Of a stretch of DNA of 64,000 nt, positions 35,512-44,982 are shown piece after piece. The DNA is from Peteryoungia rhizophila (lineage in GTDB: Bacteria; Pseudomonadota; Alphaproteobacteria; Rhizobiales; Rhizobiaceae), in assembly GCF_004912145.1 (NCBI RefSeq), contig NZ_STGT01000002.1:868001-932000 (forward strand), given 5' to 3'. The translations under genes were made by a program, and so were the position numbers. The notes below the pieces were generated by a model. That model saw nothing but the letters and a program-made list of their open reading frames with translations, was not told the DNA's origin and searched no databases. The number at the start of each line of letters is the position of its first letter. The first letter of the stretch is position 1.

Positions 35512-37056
35512 TCAGTGGCCGCCGATACGGCTTTCGTCGAGCTCCGTCCGCGCGTAGACGCGGGCAGCGACAGCGGCGAGCAGGAGCAAGGTTACGGTCG
35601 CCAGCGCGCAGCAGAGGGCGAATCCTCCGGCAAAGCTGTCGCGCGCCAGTCCGATCCAGGGGGCGGCTTCGTTACCGGTGTTACGGGCGATTTCGAGTGC
35701 CGTGCCGAGGGCCGAGATGACGGAGTCCCTGTCTACCGCGGAAAGGCCGCTCAGGTCTGCATTTTCCATGCCGAAACGGTAGAAGAGCGTGCCCAGGCTG
35801 CCGAGGACCGCCACACCCAGCGCACCGCCGAATTCCGCGCTGGTTTCCGATATCGCGGACGCCGAGCCGGCGCGCTCCGGAGGCGCGGTGCCAACGATGA
35901 GGCCTGTCGTCGTCAGGATGACGGGAACGAAGCCGAGGCCCATGATCATGCTGGCGCCGAGCACACCGACCAGGCTCGAATGCCAGGCGGCGACCGCCAT
36001 CAGGCCGGTACCGAGGGCGTTGACCACAAGTCCCAGCAAGACGGTCTTGACCGGTCCCAGCTTGTTCGTCACGCGCCAGGCCTGGAAAGACATGACGGTG
36101 AAGACCAGAGAAGAGGGGATGGACCAGAGAGCGGCCTTGAGCGGTGTGAGCCCGATCACAAGCTGCAGATAAAGGTTCTGGAACAGGAAGATGCCGAAGA
36201 TGAAGAAGACGCCGGCGAGATTGACCACCAGCGAGGCGCTGAAGGCGGGGATCCTGAAGAGTGCGAGATCGATCATCGGGTGTTCCAGTACCTTCTGGCG
36301 CTTGACGAAGACAACGCCGACGGCAAGGCCGAACAGGATCGGCAGGAGCTGGACCAGTTCGAAGCCCTCGGCCGCCATCTTCTTGAAGCCGTAGACAACC
36401 GGCAGGACGGTCAGAAGGGATAGTGCGACGCTAAGCAGATCAAGGCGGCCGGCATTCTCATCCTTGTATTCCGGCAGCAGGAAAGGCGCACTTGCCAGAA
36501 GCGCTGCCATGATCGGGACGTTGATCAGGAAGACCGATCCCCAATGGAAATATTGCAGAAGCACCCCACCGATCAGCGGGCCGATCAGGCCACCGAGCGC
36601 GAACGCCGTTCCCCAGATGCTGATTGCCCGGTTGCGTTCGTGCTCGTCGCGGAAGAGGTTGACGACGAGCGATAGGGTGGAGGGGGCAATGGTGGCGCCG
36701 GCGATGCCGAGAAGGGCGCGTGCGACGATCAGCATCGAGGCAGTGTTGGCGAAGGCTGCAAAGACCGAGGCTGCGCCAAAGAAGAAGGCGCCGATCAGGA
36801 GCACCTTGCGCCGGCCGATGCGGTCGCCAAGCGTGCCCATGGTGACGAGGAAGCCGGCCACCATGAAGCCGTAGATGTCGTTGATCCACAGAAGCTGGGT
36901 GGCCGACGGGTCGAGGTCGGCCACGATCGCGGGCATGGCGAGGAACAGGACCGAGAGGTCCATCGAGTAGATCAGGCAGGCAATGGACAGGATCAAAAGA
37001 CCGATCCATTCCCGCCGCGTCGCCTTTGCTGCGACAGCGTCAATCGTGACGGACAT
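35512..37056 (-). CDS. MFS multidrug exporter, DHA2 family (14 helices)
   Basis: The 514-residue membrane protein has about 14 hydrophobic segments. The MFS motif A is GTLGDRIGRRKVLLIGAFFF. Asp-containing helix 1 (YSMDLSVLFLAMPAIVADL) and motif C (GIAGATIAPSTLSLV) mark drug:H+ antiporters of the SmvA/QacA type. It should export cationic or amphiphilic compounds with proton motive force. Its stop lies five bases from that of the convergent UdgX gene. No regulator is adjacent; the SRPBCC gene is 110 bases upstream on the same strand. Confidence 0.92.
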   Translation of the reverse strand: MSVTIDAVAAKATRREWIGLLILSIACLIYSMDLSVLFLAMPAIVADLDPSATQLLWINDIYGFMVAGFLVTMGTLGDRIGRRKVLLIGAFFFGAASVFAAFANTASMLIVARALLGIAGATIAPSTLSLVVNLFRDEHERNRAISIWGTAFALGGLIGPLIGGVLLQYFHWGSVFLINVPIMAALLASAPFLLPEYKDENAGRLDLLSVALSLLTVLPVVYGFKKMAAEGFELVQLLPILFGLAVGVVFVKRQKVLEHPMIDLALFRIPAFSASLVVNLAGVFFIFGIFLFQNLYLQLVIGLTPLKAALWSIPSSLVFTVMSFQAWRVTNKLGPVKTVLLGLVVNALGTGLMAVAAWHSSLVGVLGASMIMGLGFVPVILTTTGLIVGTAPPERAGSASAISETSAEFGGALGVAVLGSLGTLFYRFGMENADLSGLSAVDRDSVISALGTALEIARNTGNEAAPWIGLARDSFAGGFALCCALATVTLLLLAAVAARVYARTELDESRIGGH

Positions 37057-37166
37057 GAGGATATCTCACAGTTCAAACCGCTGCAGATTGCCGTAGCCGA
37101 AGACTTTCGACAAACGTCAAATTTTGATGGAACGCTTCTCGCAAACTGATCGGTCGACAGGCCGGC

Positions 37167-37595
37167 TCAGAGGCCGAGTTCCGCTTCCAGACGGTCGAAA
37201 TTCTGCTGATTGGCGGCGGCGATGAAATGCTCGATCTCGCGGTTTTCAGGCGTGTCGTCGAACTGCATGCGCCAGACGAGACGCGTGCCGGTTTCCACCG
37301 GTTCGAACGTCATCTCCAGGGTGAAGACATGCATCGGCTCGTGGTGGAGCGCGAGGATGCGCTTGGGCGCCTCGATCGCCTGGAAGGTCCAGCGATTGTG
37401 AAAGTCGGTGCCTTCAATGGAGGTCATCGTAATCAGCCATTCGCCGCCGGGGACAAAATCGAACTGTGTGATGCGATTGGCGAAATCATGCGGGCCCCAC
37501 CACCGCGCCAGGCATTCCGGATCGGCGAAGGCAGCGAAAAGCGCCTCGGCAGAGGCATCGAAGTGGCGTTCGCTGACGATCTCAAGTTTTTCCAT
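37167..37595 (-). CDS. SRPBCC-fold protein (AHSA1/CalC-like)
   Basis: This 142-residue protein shows the START/SRPBCC pattern: RHFDASAEALFAAFADPECLARWWGP at the N-terminus, then VPGGEWLITM and a C-terminal helix (HFIAAANQQNFDRLEAELG). The family binds hydrophobic ligands in a deep pocket. Related genes are often mis-called activators of Hsp90. GGAGAAG precedes the ATG. It is divergent from the DMT exporter. Ligand unknown. Confidence 0.9.
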   Translation of the reverse strand: MEKLEIVSERHFDASAEALFAAFADPECLARWWGPHDFANRITQFDFVPGGEWLITMTSIEGTDFHNRWTFQAIEAPKRILALHHEPMHVFTLEMTFEPVETGTRLVWRMQFDDTPENREIEHFIAAANQQNFDRLEAELGL

Positions 37596-37703
37596 GGGGT
37601 CTTCTCCGCAGTCTCGGCTTGTCAGGTGCCGCTAGTCGCGTTTAACACGAGGCACAACCTGCAGGAAGAGGTGGGAGCCGGGCAGGCGGCGGAGGAGAAT
37701 TCA

Positions 37704-38561
37704 GTGCAATCGACATTCGTTCTGACCGCGGTGGCCATGCTCGCCTTTGCGGCCAATTCCCTGCTGGCGCGCGAGGCGCTGGGGACTGCCTCGATTGAAG
37801 CCGCCGGCTATACGGCGGTCCGGATCATGTCGGGTGCTCTCGTGCTTTACGCGCTGCTGCGGCGTGGGGGCCTCTCCAGGGATGACGCGCGACCGGTCCT
37901 TCCCGGAGACTGGTGGGCCGCCGCAGCGCTCTTCGTCTATGCCATCGCCTTTTCGGCGGCCTATCTGTCGCTGGGGGCCGCCACTGGCGCTCTGATCCTG
38001 TTTTCCTCCGTACAGGCGAGCATGCTGGCCTGGGGGCTGGCAAAAGGAGATCGACCGAGCGGTCGGGAACTGATCGGCTTTGCCGTCGCCTTCGCGGCCT
38101 TCGTCTATCTCATCCTGCCGGGCGTCGGGCGCCCTGATCCGCTCGGCAGTGTCCTGATGATCGCCTCCGGCGTCGCCTGGGCGATCTATACGCTGAGGGG
38201 GCGCGGATCGCGGGATCCGCTCGGCGAGACGGCGGGCAATTTCGTCCGCGCCTCGGCCTTCTGCCTGCCGCTTGTCGGTTTCGCCCTGATCTACGAGACC
38301 GCATCGATGACTGGCATCGCGCTGGCGCTTGCCTCCGGCATCGTCGCGTCCGGTCTCGGCTACTCGATCTGGTACAAGGCGCTTCGGGGCATGAGTACAT
38401 TCCAGGCGGCGCTCATCCAGTTGTCAGTGCCGGTGATTGCGGCGCTCGGTGCGATCCTCTTCCTCGATGAGCGGCTCACGCTCCATTTCGTCGTCGCGGG
38501 TGCCTGCGTACTCGGCGGGATCGCGTTTGCCATTCTCGCCAAGCAGAAACGGCAGGTGTGA
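37704..38561 (+). CDS. EamA/DMT-family transporter
   Basis: The 285-residue protein has ten predicted membrane helices as two EamA repeats. The first starts FVLTAVAMLAFAANSLLARE; the second, from about 150, has SGVAWAIYTLRGRG and ends ALGAILFLDERLTLHFVVAGA. DMT members export amino acids or metabolites. I chose GTG 37704 with GGAGG eight bases before it; the longer open frame upstream reads across the divergent SRPBCC gene and has no family similarity. Substrate unknown. Confidence 0.9.
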   Translation: MQSTFVLTAVAMLAFAANSLLAREALGTASIEAAGYTAVRIMSGALVLYALLRRGGLSRDDARPVLPGDWWAAAALFVYAIAFSAAYLSLGAATGALILFSSVQASMLAWGLAKGDRPSGRELIGFAVAFAAFVYLILPGVGRPDPLGSVLMIASGVAWAIYTLRGRGSRDPLGETAGNFVRASAFCLPLVGFALIYETASMTGIALALASGIVASGLGYSIWYKALRGMSTFQAALIQLSVPVIAALGAILFLDERLTLHFVVAGACVLGGIAFAILAKQKRQV

Positions 38562-38583
38562 AGGTCGGCATTTCCGAGCACGA

Positions 38584-38769
38584 TCAGCCGAAGAGTTCGA
38601 TCAGCCCCGAGATAACCGTTGCGCCACCAATCGGTGCGACGAAGAGCAAGACGATGTTCAGCGCGACGATCCATGCCAGTGCCTTTTGCTGACGCGGGGT
38701 CAGGGTAGGGCGCTCCGGTTCGGCGGGCGGCTCGGGCGGCGGCGTATAGTTCTTGAGATCGAGAAACAT
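38584..38769 (-). CDS. small hypothetical tail-anchored-like membrane protein (61 residues)
   Basis: The protein has a Pro/Glu-rich N-terminus (YTPPPEPPAEPERPTLTPRQ) and one hydrophobic C-terminal helix (ALAWIVALNIVLLFVAPIGG), ending SGLIELFG. Such small single-span proteins are frequent in rhizobia. No domain recognised. It is convergent with the DMT exporter and has only a weak ribosome site. Support is its sensible membrane topology and codon pattern. Confidence 0.55.
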   Translation of the reverse strand: MFLDLKNYTPPPEPPAEPERPTLTPRQQKALAWIVALNIVLLFVAPIGGATVISGLIELFG

Positions 38770-38902
38770 GGCGGTGGAGCCTGTCTCATTTGCCGGGTAA
38801 GAAGGATGTTCTCCTTCATTACATAGGTGTCAGAGACAGATTTCCACTCCACAACGGGTCGCTTCAGAACGCTCGGGGAGGCTTGATCACATTAGAGCAA
38901 TT

Positions 38903-39097
38903 TTACGCTGCGTCTTCGAGTGCTGCTGCTGGCAGATTGGCACGGGCATTGAGAACTTCGAGACCGACGATCCGGCCGTCGCGATCATAGTCGAGCATGA
39001 TGCCTTTAGACACTTCCTCGGTCTCCAGCACCGGCTCGGTCGAGAAGCGGACATAGGCAGCGTCGGCGGCGGCATCATATTCAAGCTTCGGCTTCAT
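38903..39097 (-). CDS. DUF2283 protein
   Basis: The 64-residue protein is one DUF2283 unit: YDAAADAAYVRF, then EEVSKGIMLDYDRDGRIVGL and EVLNARA. This small beta-rich domain is often found next to DUF4258 genes, and the pair is suspected to be a toxin-antitoxin-like unit, without proof. The ATG overlaps the DUF4258 stop by four bases (ATGA), showing coupled translation. Function unknown. Confidence 0.85.
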   Translation of the reverse strand: MKPKLEYDAAADAAYVRFSTEPVLETEEVSKGIMLDYDRDGRIVGLEVLNARANLPAAALEDAA

Positions 39098-39349
39098 CGG
39101 GGCATCCGTGCCTTGCGATCGAGGAATGCCGTGATGATACGGATTTCGGTCGCCGTTTCCAAGCAGATTACCCGCATGATCCGATCATCGCGTTGCGGGA
39201 TGCGCCGGTAACGCCTTTCGGTCGGCGGACCGGATGGATCCGCCTCGTGCCAATCGGGCTCTCTGACCGTAAGTTCGATCCATGATCGATCGAGTTGCCG
39301 CTCCGAAATCACCGTTTCCGCATGGAGGGGTGAAATGGAGCGGCTTCAT
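39094..39349 (-). pseudogene. DUF4258 gene with an apparent +1 frameshift near its start
   Basis: Two minus-strand frames join into one family-like protein. The ATG at 39349, with GAGG seven bases upstream (in the carB stop region), encodes MKPLHFTP. The remainder (HAETVISERQLDRSWIELTV to LDRKARMPR) continues in another frame. Removing one G/C pair at about 39324-39325 (CTCCATGCG to CTCATGCG) restores an 84-residue frame with the His-Ala and Glu-Arg features of DUF4258. As it stands, the later part could only start at a weak GTG (39312), losing about 12 residues. It could be a true mutation, a sequencing error or a truncated functional gene. Confidence 0.65.
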
Positions 39350-39358
39350 TGCTCAGCC

Positions 39359-42300
39359 TCAGAAATAGCTCTGAAGCGGGCGCACCTCGAGCTGGCCGCC
39401 CTTCAGTGCCCGGATGGCTTCGGCCGCGGCAAGGGCTCCTGCCATGGTCGTGTAGTAGGGCACCTTCTGCATCAGGGCGGCGCGGCGCAGCGACTTCGAG
39501 TCCGAGATCGCCTTGTTGCCGTCGGTCGTGTTGATGACCAGCTGGACCTGACGGTTGCGGATCGCGTCCTCGATATGCGGACGTCCCTCAAGCACCTTGT
39601 TGATCTTGATCGCCGGAATGTCGTTTTCCGCGAGGAAGCGCTGGGTGCCGCCGGTTGCCATGACCTTGAAGCCGATCTGCGTCAGGATCAGGATGGCCGG
39701 CAGGACGCGGGCCTTGTCCTCGTCGCGTACCGAGACGAAGACCGTGCCGTCGCGTGGCAGTTCGACGGATGCGCCGAGCTGGCTCTTGGCGAAGGCGAGC
39801 GCAAAGTCGGTGTCGAGGCCCATGACTTCGCCGGTCGAGCGCATTTCCGGGCCGAGCAGCGTGTCGACGCCGGGGAAGCGGGCAAACGGGAAGACGGCTT
39901 CCTTGACGGCGATGTGGTTGAGGTTGCGCGGATCGGGCTTGGCGCCGTAGGCGGCAATCGCATCATCAAGCTTTTCGCCCGTCATGATGCGTGCGGCGAT
40001 CTTGGCGATCGGGGCGCCGATGGTCTTGGCCACGAAGGGCACCGTGCGCGAAGCGCGCGGGTTGACTTCGAGCACGTAGATCACGTCGTCCTTGATGGCG
40101 TACTGGACGTTCATCAGGCCGCCGACATTGAGTGCCTTGGCCATGGCGGCCGTCTGGCGTTCCAGCTCGTCGAGCGTTGCCTTGGAGAGCGAACGCGAGG
40201 GGAGCGAGCAGGCGCTATCACCCGAATGGATACCGGCCTCTTCGATATGCTCCATGATGCCGGAGACGAAGACATTCTCGCCATCGCAAAGCGCGTCGAC
40301 GTCGACTTCGATGGCGTTCGTCAGGTAACTGTCGAAGAGCAGCGGGTTCTTGCCGAGCAGGGTGTTGATCTGGCCGGTCTTGTCGTTCGGGTAGCGCTGC
40401 TTGATATCCTCAGGGACCAGACCCGGAACCGTGTCGAGCAGGTAGGACTGCAGCATCGATTCCGAATGGATGATCTGCATGGCGCGGCCGCCGAGCACGT
40501 AAGATGGGCGCACGACCAGCGGGAAGCCGATTTCGGTCGCGACCAGCCGGGCCTGCTCGACCGAGTAGGCGATGCCGTTGTTCGGTTGCGCCAGATCGAG
40601 CTTCATCAGCAGCTTCTGGAAGCGGTCGCGGTCTTCCGCGAGGTCGATCATGTCGGGAGCGGTGCCGAGGATCGGGATGCCGTTCTTTTCTAGCGCTTCG
40701 GCGAGCTTCAGCGGGGTCTGGCCGCCGAACTGAACGATGACGCCGACGACTTCACCCTTCTCCTGCTCGGCACGCAGGATCTCGATAACGTCTTCGGCCG
40801 TCAGCGGCTCGAAATAGAGACGGTCGGAGGTGTCGTAGTCGGTCGACACGGTTTCCGGGTTGCAGTTGATCATGATCGCCTCGAAGCCGGCGTCCTTCAG
40901 GGCGAAGGCGGCGTGGCAGCAGCAATAGTCGAACTCGATGCCTTGGCCGATGCGGTTCGGACCGCCGCCGAGGATGACGACCTTCTTGCGGTCGGAGACC
41001 TGGGCTTCCGAGCGCAGTTGCCCGACGAAAGGTGTCTCGTAGGTCGAATACATGTAGGCCGTCGGAGAGGCGAACTCAGCCGCGCAGGTGTCGATGCGCT
41101 TGAAGACCGGACGCACATTCAGGCCGTTGCGGAGTTCAGCGACTTCCTTCGGGCGCTTGCCGGACAGCGAGGCGAGGCGGGCATCCGAGAAACCCATGGC
41201 CTTCAGCATGCGCAGGTTTTCGGCATCTTCCGGCAGACCGTGTTCGCGCACGCGCGCTTCCATGTCGGTGATCGCCTTGAACTGGGCGATGAACCACGGA
41301 TCGATCTTGCAGCCTTCATGGACTTCTTCCGGCGACATGCCGAGGCGCAGTGCCTGGGCAACCATGCGCAGGCGGTCGGGGGTCGGCGTGCCGATGGCGG
41401 CGCGGATGGCGTTCCTGTCGTCGCCACCATCGCCATTGGAGCCGAGGCCCGGGATTTCGATTTCGTCGAGGCCCGTGAGGCCGGTTTCGAGACCGCGCAG
41501 CGCCTTCTGCAGCGATTCCGCGAAGGTGCGGCCGATCGCCATGACTTCGCCGACCGACTTCATGGCGGTCGTCAGTGTCGTTCCGGCACCGGGGAATTTT
41601 TCAAAGGCGAAGCGGGGGATCTTGGTGACCACATAGTCGATCGACGGCTCGAAAGAGGCCGGCGTCGCGCCGCCGGTGATGTCGTTTTCCAGCTCGTCGA
41701 GCGTGTAGCCGATAGCGAGCTTGGCGGCGATCTTGGCGATCGGGAAGCCGGTTGCCTTCGAAGCGAGAGCGGACGAGCGCGAGACGCGCGGGTTCATTTC
41801 GATGACGACCAGTCGGCCGTCGGCCGGGTTGACGGCAAACTGCACGTTCGAGCCGCCGGTCTCCACGCCGATCTCGCGGAGGACCGCGATCGAGGCGTTG
41901 CGCATGATCTGGTATTCCTTGTCCGTCAGCGTCAGTGCCGGCGCGACGGTGATGCTATCGCCGGTATGCACGCCCATCGGATCGATGTTCTCGATCGAGC
42001 AGACGATGATGCAGTTGTCCGCCTTGTCGCGGACGACCTCCATTTCATACTCCTTCCAGCCGAGAACCGATTCTTCGATCAGAACTTCGGTGGTCGGGGA
42101 GGCGTCGAGGCCGGAATTGATGATCTCGTAGAATTCCGAGCGGTTGTAGGCGATACCGCCGCCGGTGCCGCCCATGGTGAAGGACGGGCGGATGATGGCG
42201 GGCAGGCCGACGACGTCGAGGGCCTGGGCGGCAATGGCCATCGCATGGGCCATGTAGCGCTGCTTGCGGTCGGTCTCGCCGAGGTTCCACTGGTTTTCGA

Positions 42301-42853
42301 GTTCGTCGAGAGCTGTGTCGAGCTCGGCGCCTGACAGCTTGGCTTTCAGCTCGTTGCGGGCGGCCTCATGCGTCTTGCGGTCGGCGTCCTTGATCTCGGT
42401 CGCGTTGGCGAGCATTGACTTCGGGGTTTCGAGGCCAATTCGGGTCATGGCTTCGCGGAAGAGGGCGCGGTCTTCGGCCATGTCGATGGCGGCGGGCTTG
42501 GCGCCGATCATCTCGACATTGTAGCGATCGAGAACGCCCATGCGCTTCAAGGAGAGCGCGGTGTTCAGCGCCGTCTGGCCGCCCATGGTTGGGAGGAGGG
42601 CGTCCGGGCGCTCCTTGGCGATGATCTTGGCGACGACCTCAGGCGTGATCGGCTCGATGTAAGTGGCGTCGGCGAGGCCCGGATCGGTCATGATGGTGGC
42701 GGGGTTCGAGTTGACCAGAATGACCCGGTAGCCCTCTTCCTTCAGCGCCTTGACGGCCTGCGTGCCGGAATAGTCGAATTCGCATGCCTGGCCAATGACG
42801 ATCGGGCCTGCGCCAATGATGAGGATGGACTTGATATCTTGGCGCTTGGGCAT
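39359..42853 (-). CDS. carB: carbamoyl-phosphate synthase large subunit
   Basis: CarB makes carbamoyl phosphate from bicarbonate, ammonia (channelled from CarA) and two ATP, for arginine and pyrimidine synthesis. The 1164-residue protein starts [20 protein letters not shown], has two tandem ATP-grasp halves (for example [12 protein letters not shown] and [18 protein letters not shown] in the first; [18 protein letters not shown] in the second), the oligomerisation region between them and a C-terminal MGS-like allosteric domain ([29 protein letters not shown]). A Lys-rich insert near residue 170-200 makes it longer than E. coli CarB (1073). carA lies about 11 kb away on the same strand rather than adjacent. 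Confidence 0.98.
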   Translation of the reverse strand: MPKRQDIKSILIIGAGPIVIGQACEFDYSGTQAVKALKEEGYRVILVNSNPATIMTDPGLADATYIEPITPEVVAKIIAKERPDALLPTMGGQTALNTALSLKRMGVLDRYNVEMIGAKPAAIDMAEDRALFREAMTRIGLETPKSMLANATEIKDADRKTHEAARNELKAKLSGAELDTALDELENQWNLGETDRKQRYMAHAMAIAAQALDVVGLPAIIRPSFTMGGTGGGIAYNRSEFYEIINSGLDASPTTEVLIEESVLGWKEYEMEVVRDKADNCIIVCSIENIDPMGVHTGDSITVAPALTLTDKEYQIMRNASIAVLREIGVETGGSNVQFAVNPADGRLVVIEMNPRVSRSSALASKATGFPIAKIAAKLAIGYTLDELENDITGGATPASFEPSIDYVVTKIPRFAFEKFPGAGTTLTTAMKSVGEVMAIGRTFAESLQKALRGLETGLTGLDEIEIPGLGSNGDGGDDRNAIRAAIGTPTPDRLRMVAQALRLGMSPEEVHEGCKIDPWFIAQFKAITDMEARVREHGLPEDAENLRMLKAMGFSDARLASLSGKRPKEVAELRNGLNVRPVFKRIDTCAAEFASPTAYMYSTYETPFVGQLRSEAQVSDRKKVVILGGGPNRIGQGIEFDYCCCHAAFALKDAGFEAIMINCNPETVSTDYDTSDRLYFEPLTAEDVIEILRAEQEKGEVVGVIVQFGGQTPLKLAEALEKNGIPILGTAPDMIDLAEDRDRFQKLLMKLDLAQPNNGIAYSVEQARLVATEIGFPLVVRPSYVLGGRAMQIIHSESMLQSYLLDTVPGLVPEDIKQRYPNDKTGQINTLLGKNPLLFDSYLTNAIEVDVDALCDGENVFVSGIMEHIEEAGIHSGDSACSLPSRSLSKATLDELERQTAAMAKALNVGGLMNVQYAIKDDVIYVLEVNPRASRTVPFVAKTIGAPIAKIAARIMTGEKLDDAIAAYGAKPDPRNLNHIAVKEAVFPFARFPGVDTLLGPEMRSTGEVMGLDTDFALAFAKSQLGASVELPRDGTVFVSVRDEDKARVLPAILILTQIGFKVMATGGTQRFLAENDIPAIKINKVLEGRPHIEDAIRNRQVQLVINTTDGNKAISDSKSLRRAALMQKVPYYTTMAGALAAAEAIRALKGGQLEVRPLQSYF

Positions 42854-43062
42854 GGCTCTATCCGTTCTTTGACCTGCGCGAAAAACCGGCCTGGGTGAGG
42901 GAGGTCACCGGCCGGGCGCAGAGAGATGGTCTTTTCAGGCTAGAAGCGGCTTATAGGGAAATGTTCGATCGGAAGGAACCCCATATTTGCAGCCTCAGAC
43001 AGGAAAGTTGGGGAGGGGCGCGGGGGCATATCTCACTTCATCACCAAGCGGCTTTGCCGCAA

Positions 43063-44016
43063 TTATCTTGATGCAGCGTCGTCTGCCGCCAAGTTACGCA
43101 TCCGCCGACGCAGGATGGGCGGAGCTGTGACGGCCAAGCGCTTTACGAGGAGGAGTGCGGCGAGCGCCAGGACGACGCCGGCCAATACATCCACGAGGTA
43201 GTGACCGCCATGGGTGAGAGTGGAGGTGATCATGCCGATGTTCAAAAGAAGAATTGGATAGCGAAGCCAGCGCAGAGACAGCATGCAAGCGGCGCAAACG
43301 ACGGCAGTAGCAGTGTGGACAGAGGGAAATGTGAGAATGCCCTGTGCTTGGTTCAGCGACAAAACAAAATGGTCTTGGTCACGCACAGCATGAAACTGCT
43401 CGAGAAATGCGAACCCAAATTGCGCGTTAATGGCCCGCAGGCTCGTCCCTTCGATTCCATACGTGATGTTCGCTGCGACGGCGGGAAACCAGATCGAGAC
43501 GAAACTGGCGACAAAGCAGACTATTGCATAGGCGAGCACAAGGCCGAACCCGCGTGCTGCTTGTCGCGCAAGGATCAATATGATCGGGAGGAGCACTAGT
43601 TGGAAAGCGAAGGATGCATAGGCCTGAATGAGCAGCCATGCGACCCATGGTTGAGAATCGACCCACCGGATGAACGCTGCGCCATCGAAGCCGACGGCCC
43701 GGTCGGCATCCACTAAGATCTCATCGGCAAGGGGACGCCCCAACGAGGTAGCGAGATAGGATGCAATGAGTCCCAGAATCGACAAAACAATGCCGATTGC
43801 CAGCGTCTCCATCACGTGCGCCCAGCTGTGAAACTGGCGACGTGCGCAGATGATGCCTGTTAAGATCAAGACGGTGAGGCTCGTCGCTGCCGGTCTCAGG
43901 GATGCATAGTCCACGGAAATCTTGGATTGGGATAGCAAAATAGCGTTGATGATGATGCTGGCGAGCATGGTGATCAACAACCATGCACGCAGGTTTACTG
44001 CCTCCCGCGTCAGCAT
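43063..44016 (-). CDS. PAP2-family membrane phosphatase-like protein
   Basis: The 317-residue protein has about eight hydrophobic helices. The PAP2 signature is present in its second half: ILTFPSVHTATAVVC (catalytic His) and STLTHGGHYLVDVLAGVVL (second His and Asp). The first motif (KxxxxxxRP) is not clear, so it belongs to the inositol phosphorylceramide synthase/PAP2_3 type. Lipid-phosphate removal or headgroup exchange in the membrane is plausible. Base composition is less G+C-rich than its neighbours, suggesting later acquisition. It is divergent from the DUF1868 gene. Confidence 0.85.
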   Translation of the reverse strand: MLTREAVNLRAWLLITMLASIIINAILLSQSKISVDYASLRPAATSLTVLILTGIICARRQFHSWAHVMETLAIGIVLSILGLIASYLATSLGRPLADEILVDADRAVGFDGAAFIRWVDSQPWVAWLLIQAYASFAFQLVLLPIILILARQAARGFGLVLAYAIVCFVASFVSIWFPAVAANITYGIEGTSLRAINAQFGFAFLEQFHAVRDQDHFVLSLNQAQGILTFPSVHTATAVVCAACMLSLRWLRYPILLLNIGMITSTLTHGGHYLVDVLAGVVLALAALLLVKRLAVTAPPILRRRMRNLAADDAASR

Positions 44017-44186
44017 CCCTCGTCTCCTATATCCTTGCCGTCGATATTGTGTGCCGTGGATACCTTAAGAATGCGTTGGAGATGGCTCATATCCTGGAGG
44101 CCATAGGCAACAGGCACAGCATCGCGTCACATCGAGTTCACATACCATTGATATCCGGGCGCTCTTTTTTTCGAGGGTTTGCCACA

Positions 44187-44912
44187 TTGCGTCCAGATCT
44201 CACCGTCTTTCCCGATCACCTGCGTTTCGCCTCTCGCTCTCGAAATCCAGGCCCCATTCCACATCTCGGGAAGCGCTACGATGAATCCGGAAAATTTCTC
44301 TCAGAACGCGGTAATACAGTAGTCTGCCATCTCCTCGAGAACTCTCAGAGTGCTGCCGCCATCCTCGATGCCCGCGCCCGCTATCAGGCGATGCCTGGTG
44401 CCGACAAACTCGCGTTCACAGCTGCCTCCAGCCTGCACATGACGCTCTTTCAGGGGATCATCGAGACCCGGCGGGAGCTGCCTTATTGGCCCGCAGATGT
44501 GCCGGTGGAGACGCCGGTCGACGACATGACGGCGATCTTCATGGATCGTCTGGCGCATTTTCGGCCCGGAGAAGCCTTCGCCGTGGGGGTGATCCATGCG
44601 ACGCCGAACGGTCTGACGGTCGATGGGGTCACGCAGCGCGACCGGGATGTTCTCAAAGACTGGCGCAATCGCTTCGCTGATCTTCTGGGTTACCGGCATC
44701 CGGACCACGAGACCTATGTGTTCCACATCACCTTCGCCTACATGATCGAGCGGTTCGACGATGTGACCATGGCTGAGTGGGTGCCGTTCCTGGACGAGAT
44801 CGCACAGGACATCCGACGGCGTTCGCCGGTCATCGAACTCAGGGCGCCTGCCTTCTGCGCCTTCGACGACATGAACCACTTCGAAGAACTGATGGTCTTC
44901 GATCCGGAGTGA
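44187..44912 (+). CDS. DUF1868 (2H phosphoesterase-like) protein
   Basis: The protein matches DUF1868: FPDHLRFASRSRNPGP, HLGKRYDESGKFLSERGNTV, SSLHMTLFQGIIETRR and ETYVFHITFAYMIERF. The paired His-x-Thr/Ser elements (SLHMT and VFHIT) are those of 2H phosphoesterases, which act on cyclic phosphates in RNA or nucleotides. Substrate unknown. I propose a TTG start at 44187 because GAGGG lies nine bases upstream and the family-like region begins there; earlier ATGs (44082, 43983) extend it into A+T-richer DNA without similarity. 241 residues with this start. Confidence 0.82.
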   Translation: MRPDLTVFPDHLRFASRSRNPGPIPHLGKRYDESGKFLSERGNTVVCHLLENSQSAAAILDARARYQAMPGADKLAFTAASSLHMTLFQGIIETRRELPYWPADVPVETPVDDMTAIFMDRLAHFRPGEAFAVGVIHATPNGLTVDGVTQRDRDVLKDWRNRFADLLGYRHPDHETYVFHITFAYMIERFDDVTMAEWVPFLDEIAQDIRRRSPVIELRAPAFCAFDDMNHFEELMVFDPE

Positions 44913-44931
44913 GCCGGACACTGCCATAAGA

Positions 44932-44956
44932 AAATGGCGGGTCGAGCCCGCCATTT
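44932..44956. terminator. bidirectional terminator between DUF1868 and the chemoreceptor
   Basis: A perfect ten-base-pair stem AAATGGCGGG/CCCGCCATTT with a TCGAG loop ends in TTT on the plus strand and TTTTCTT on the minus strand. Confidence 0.85.
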
Positions 44957-44982
44957 CGTCGTTTCGGTCTCTTGGGCAGAGC

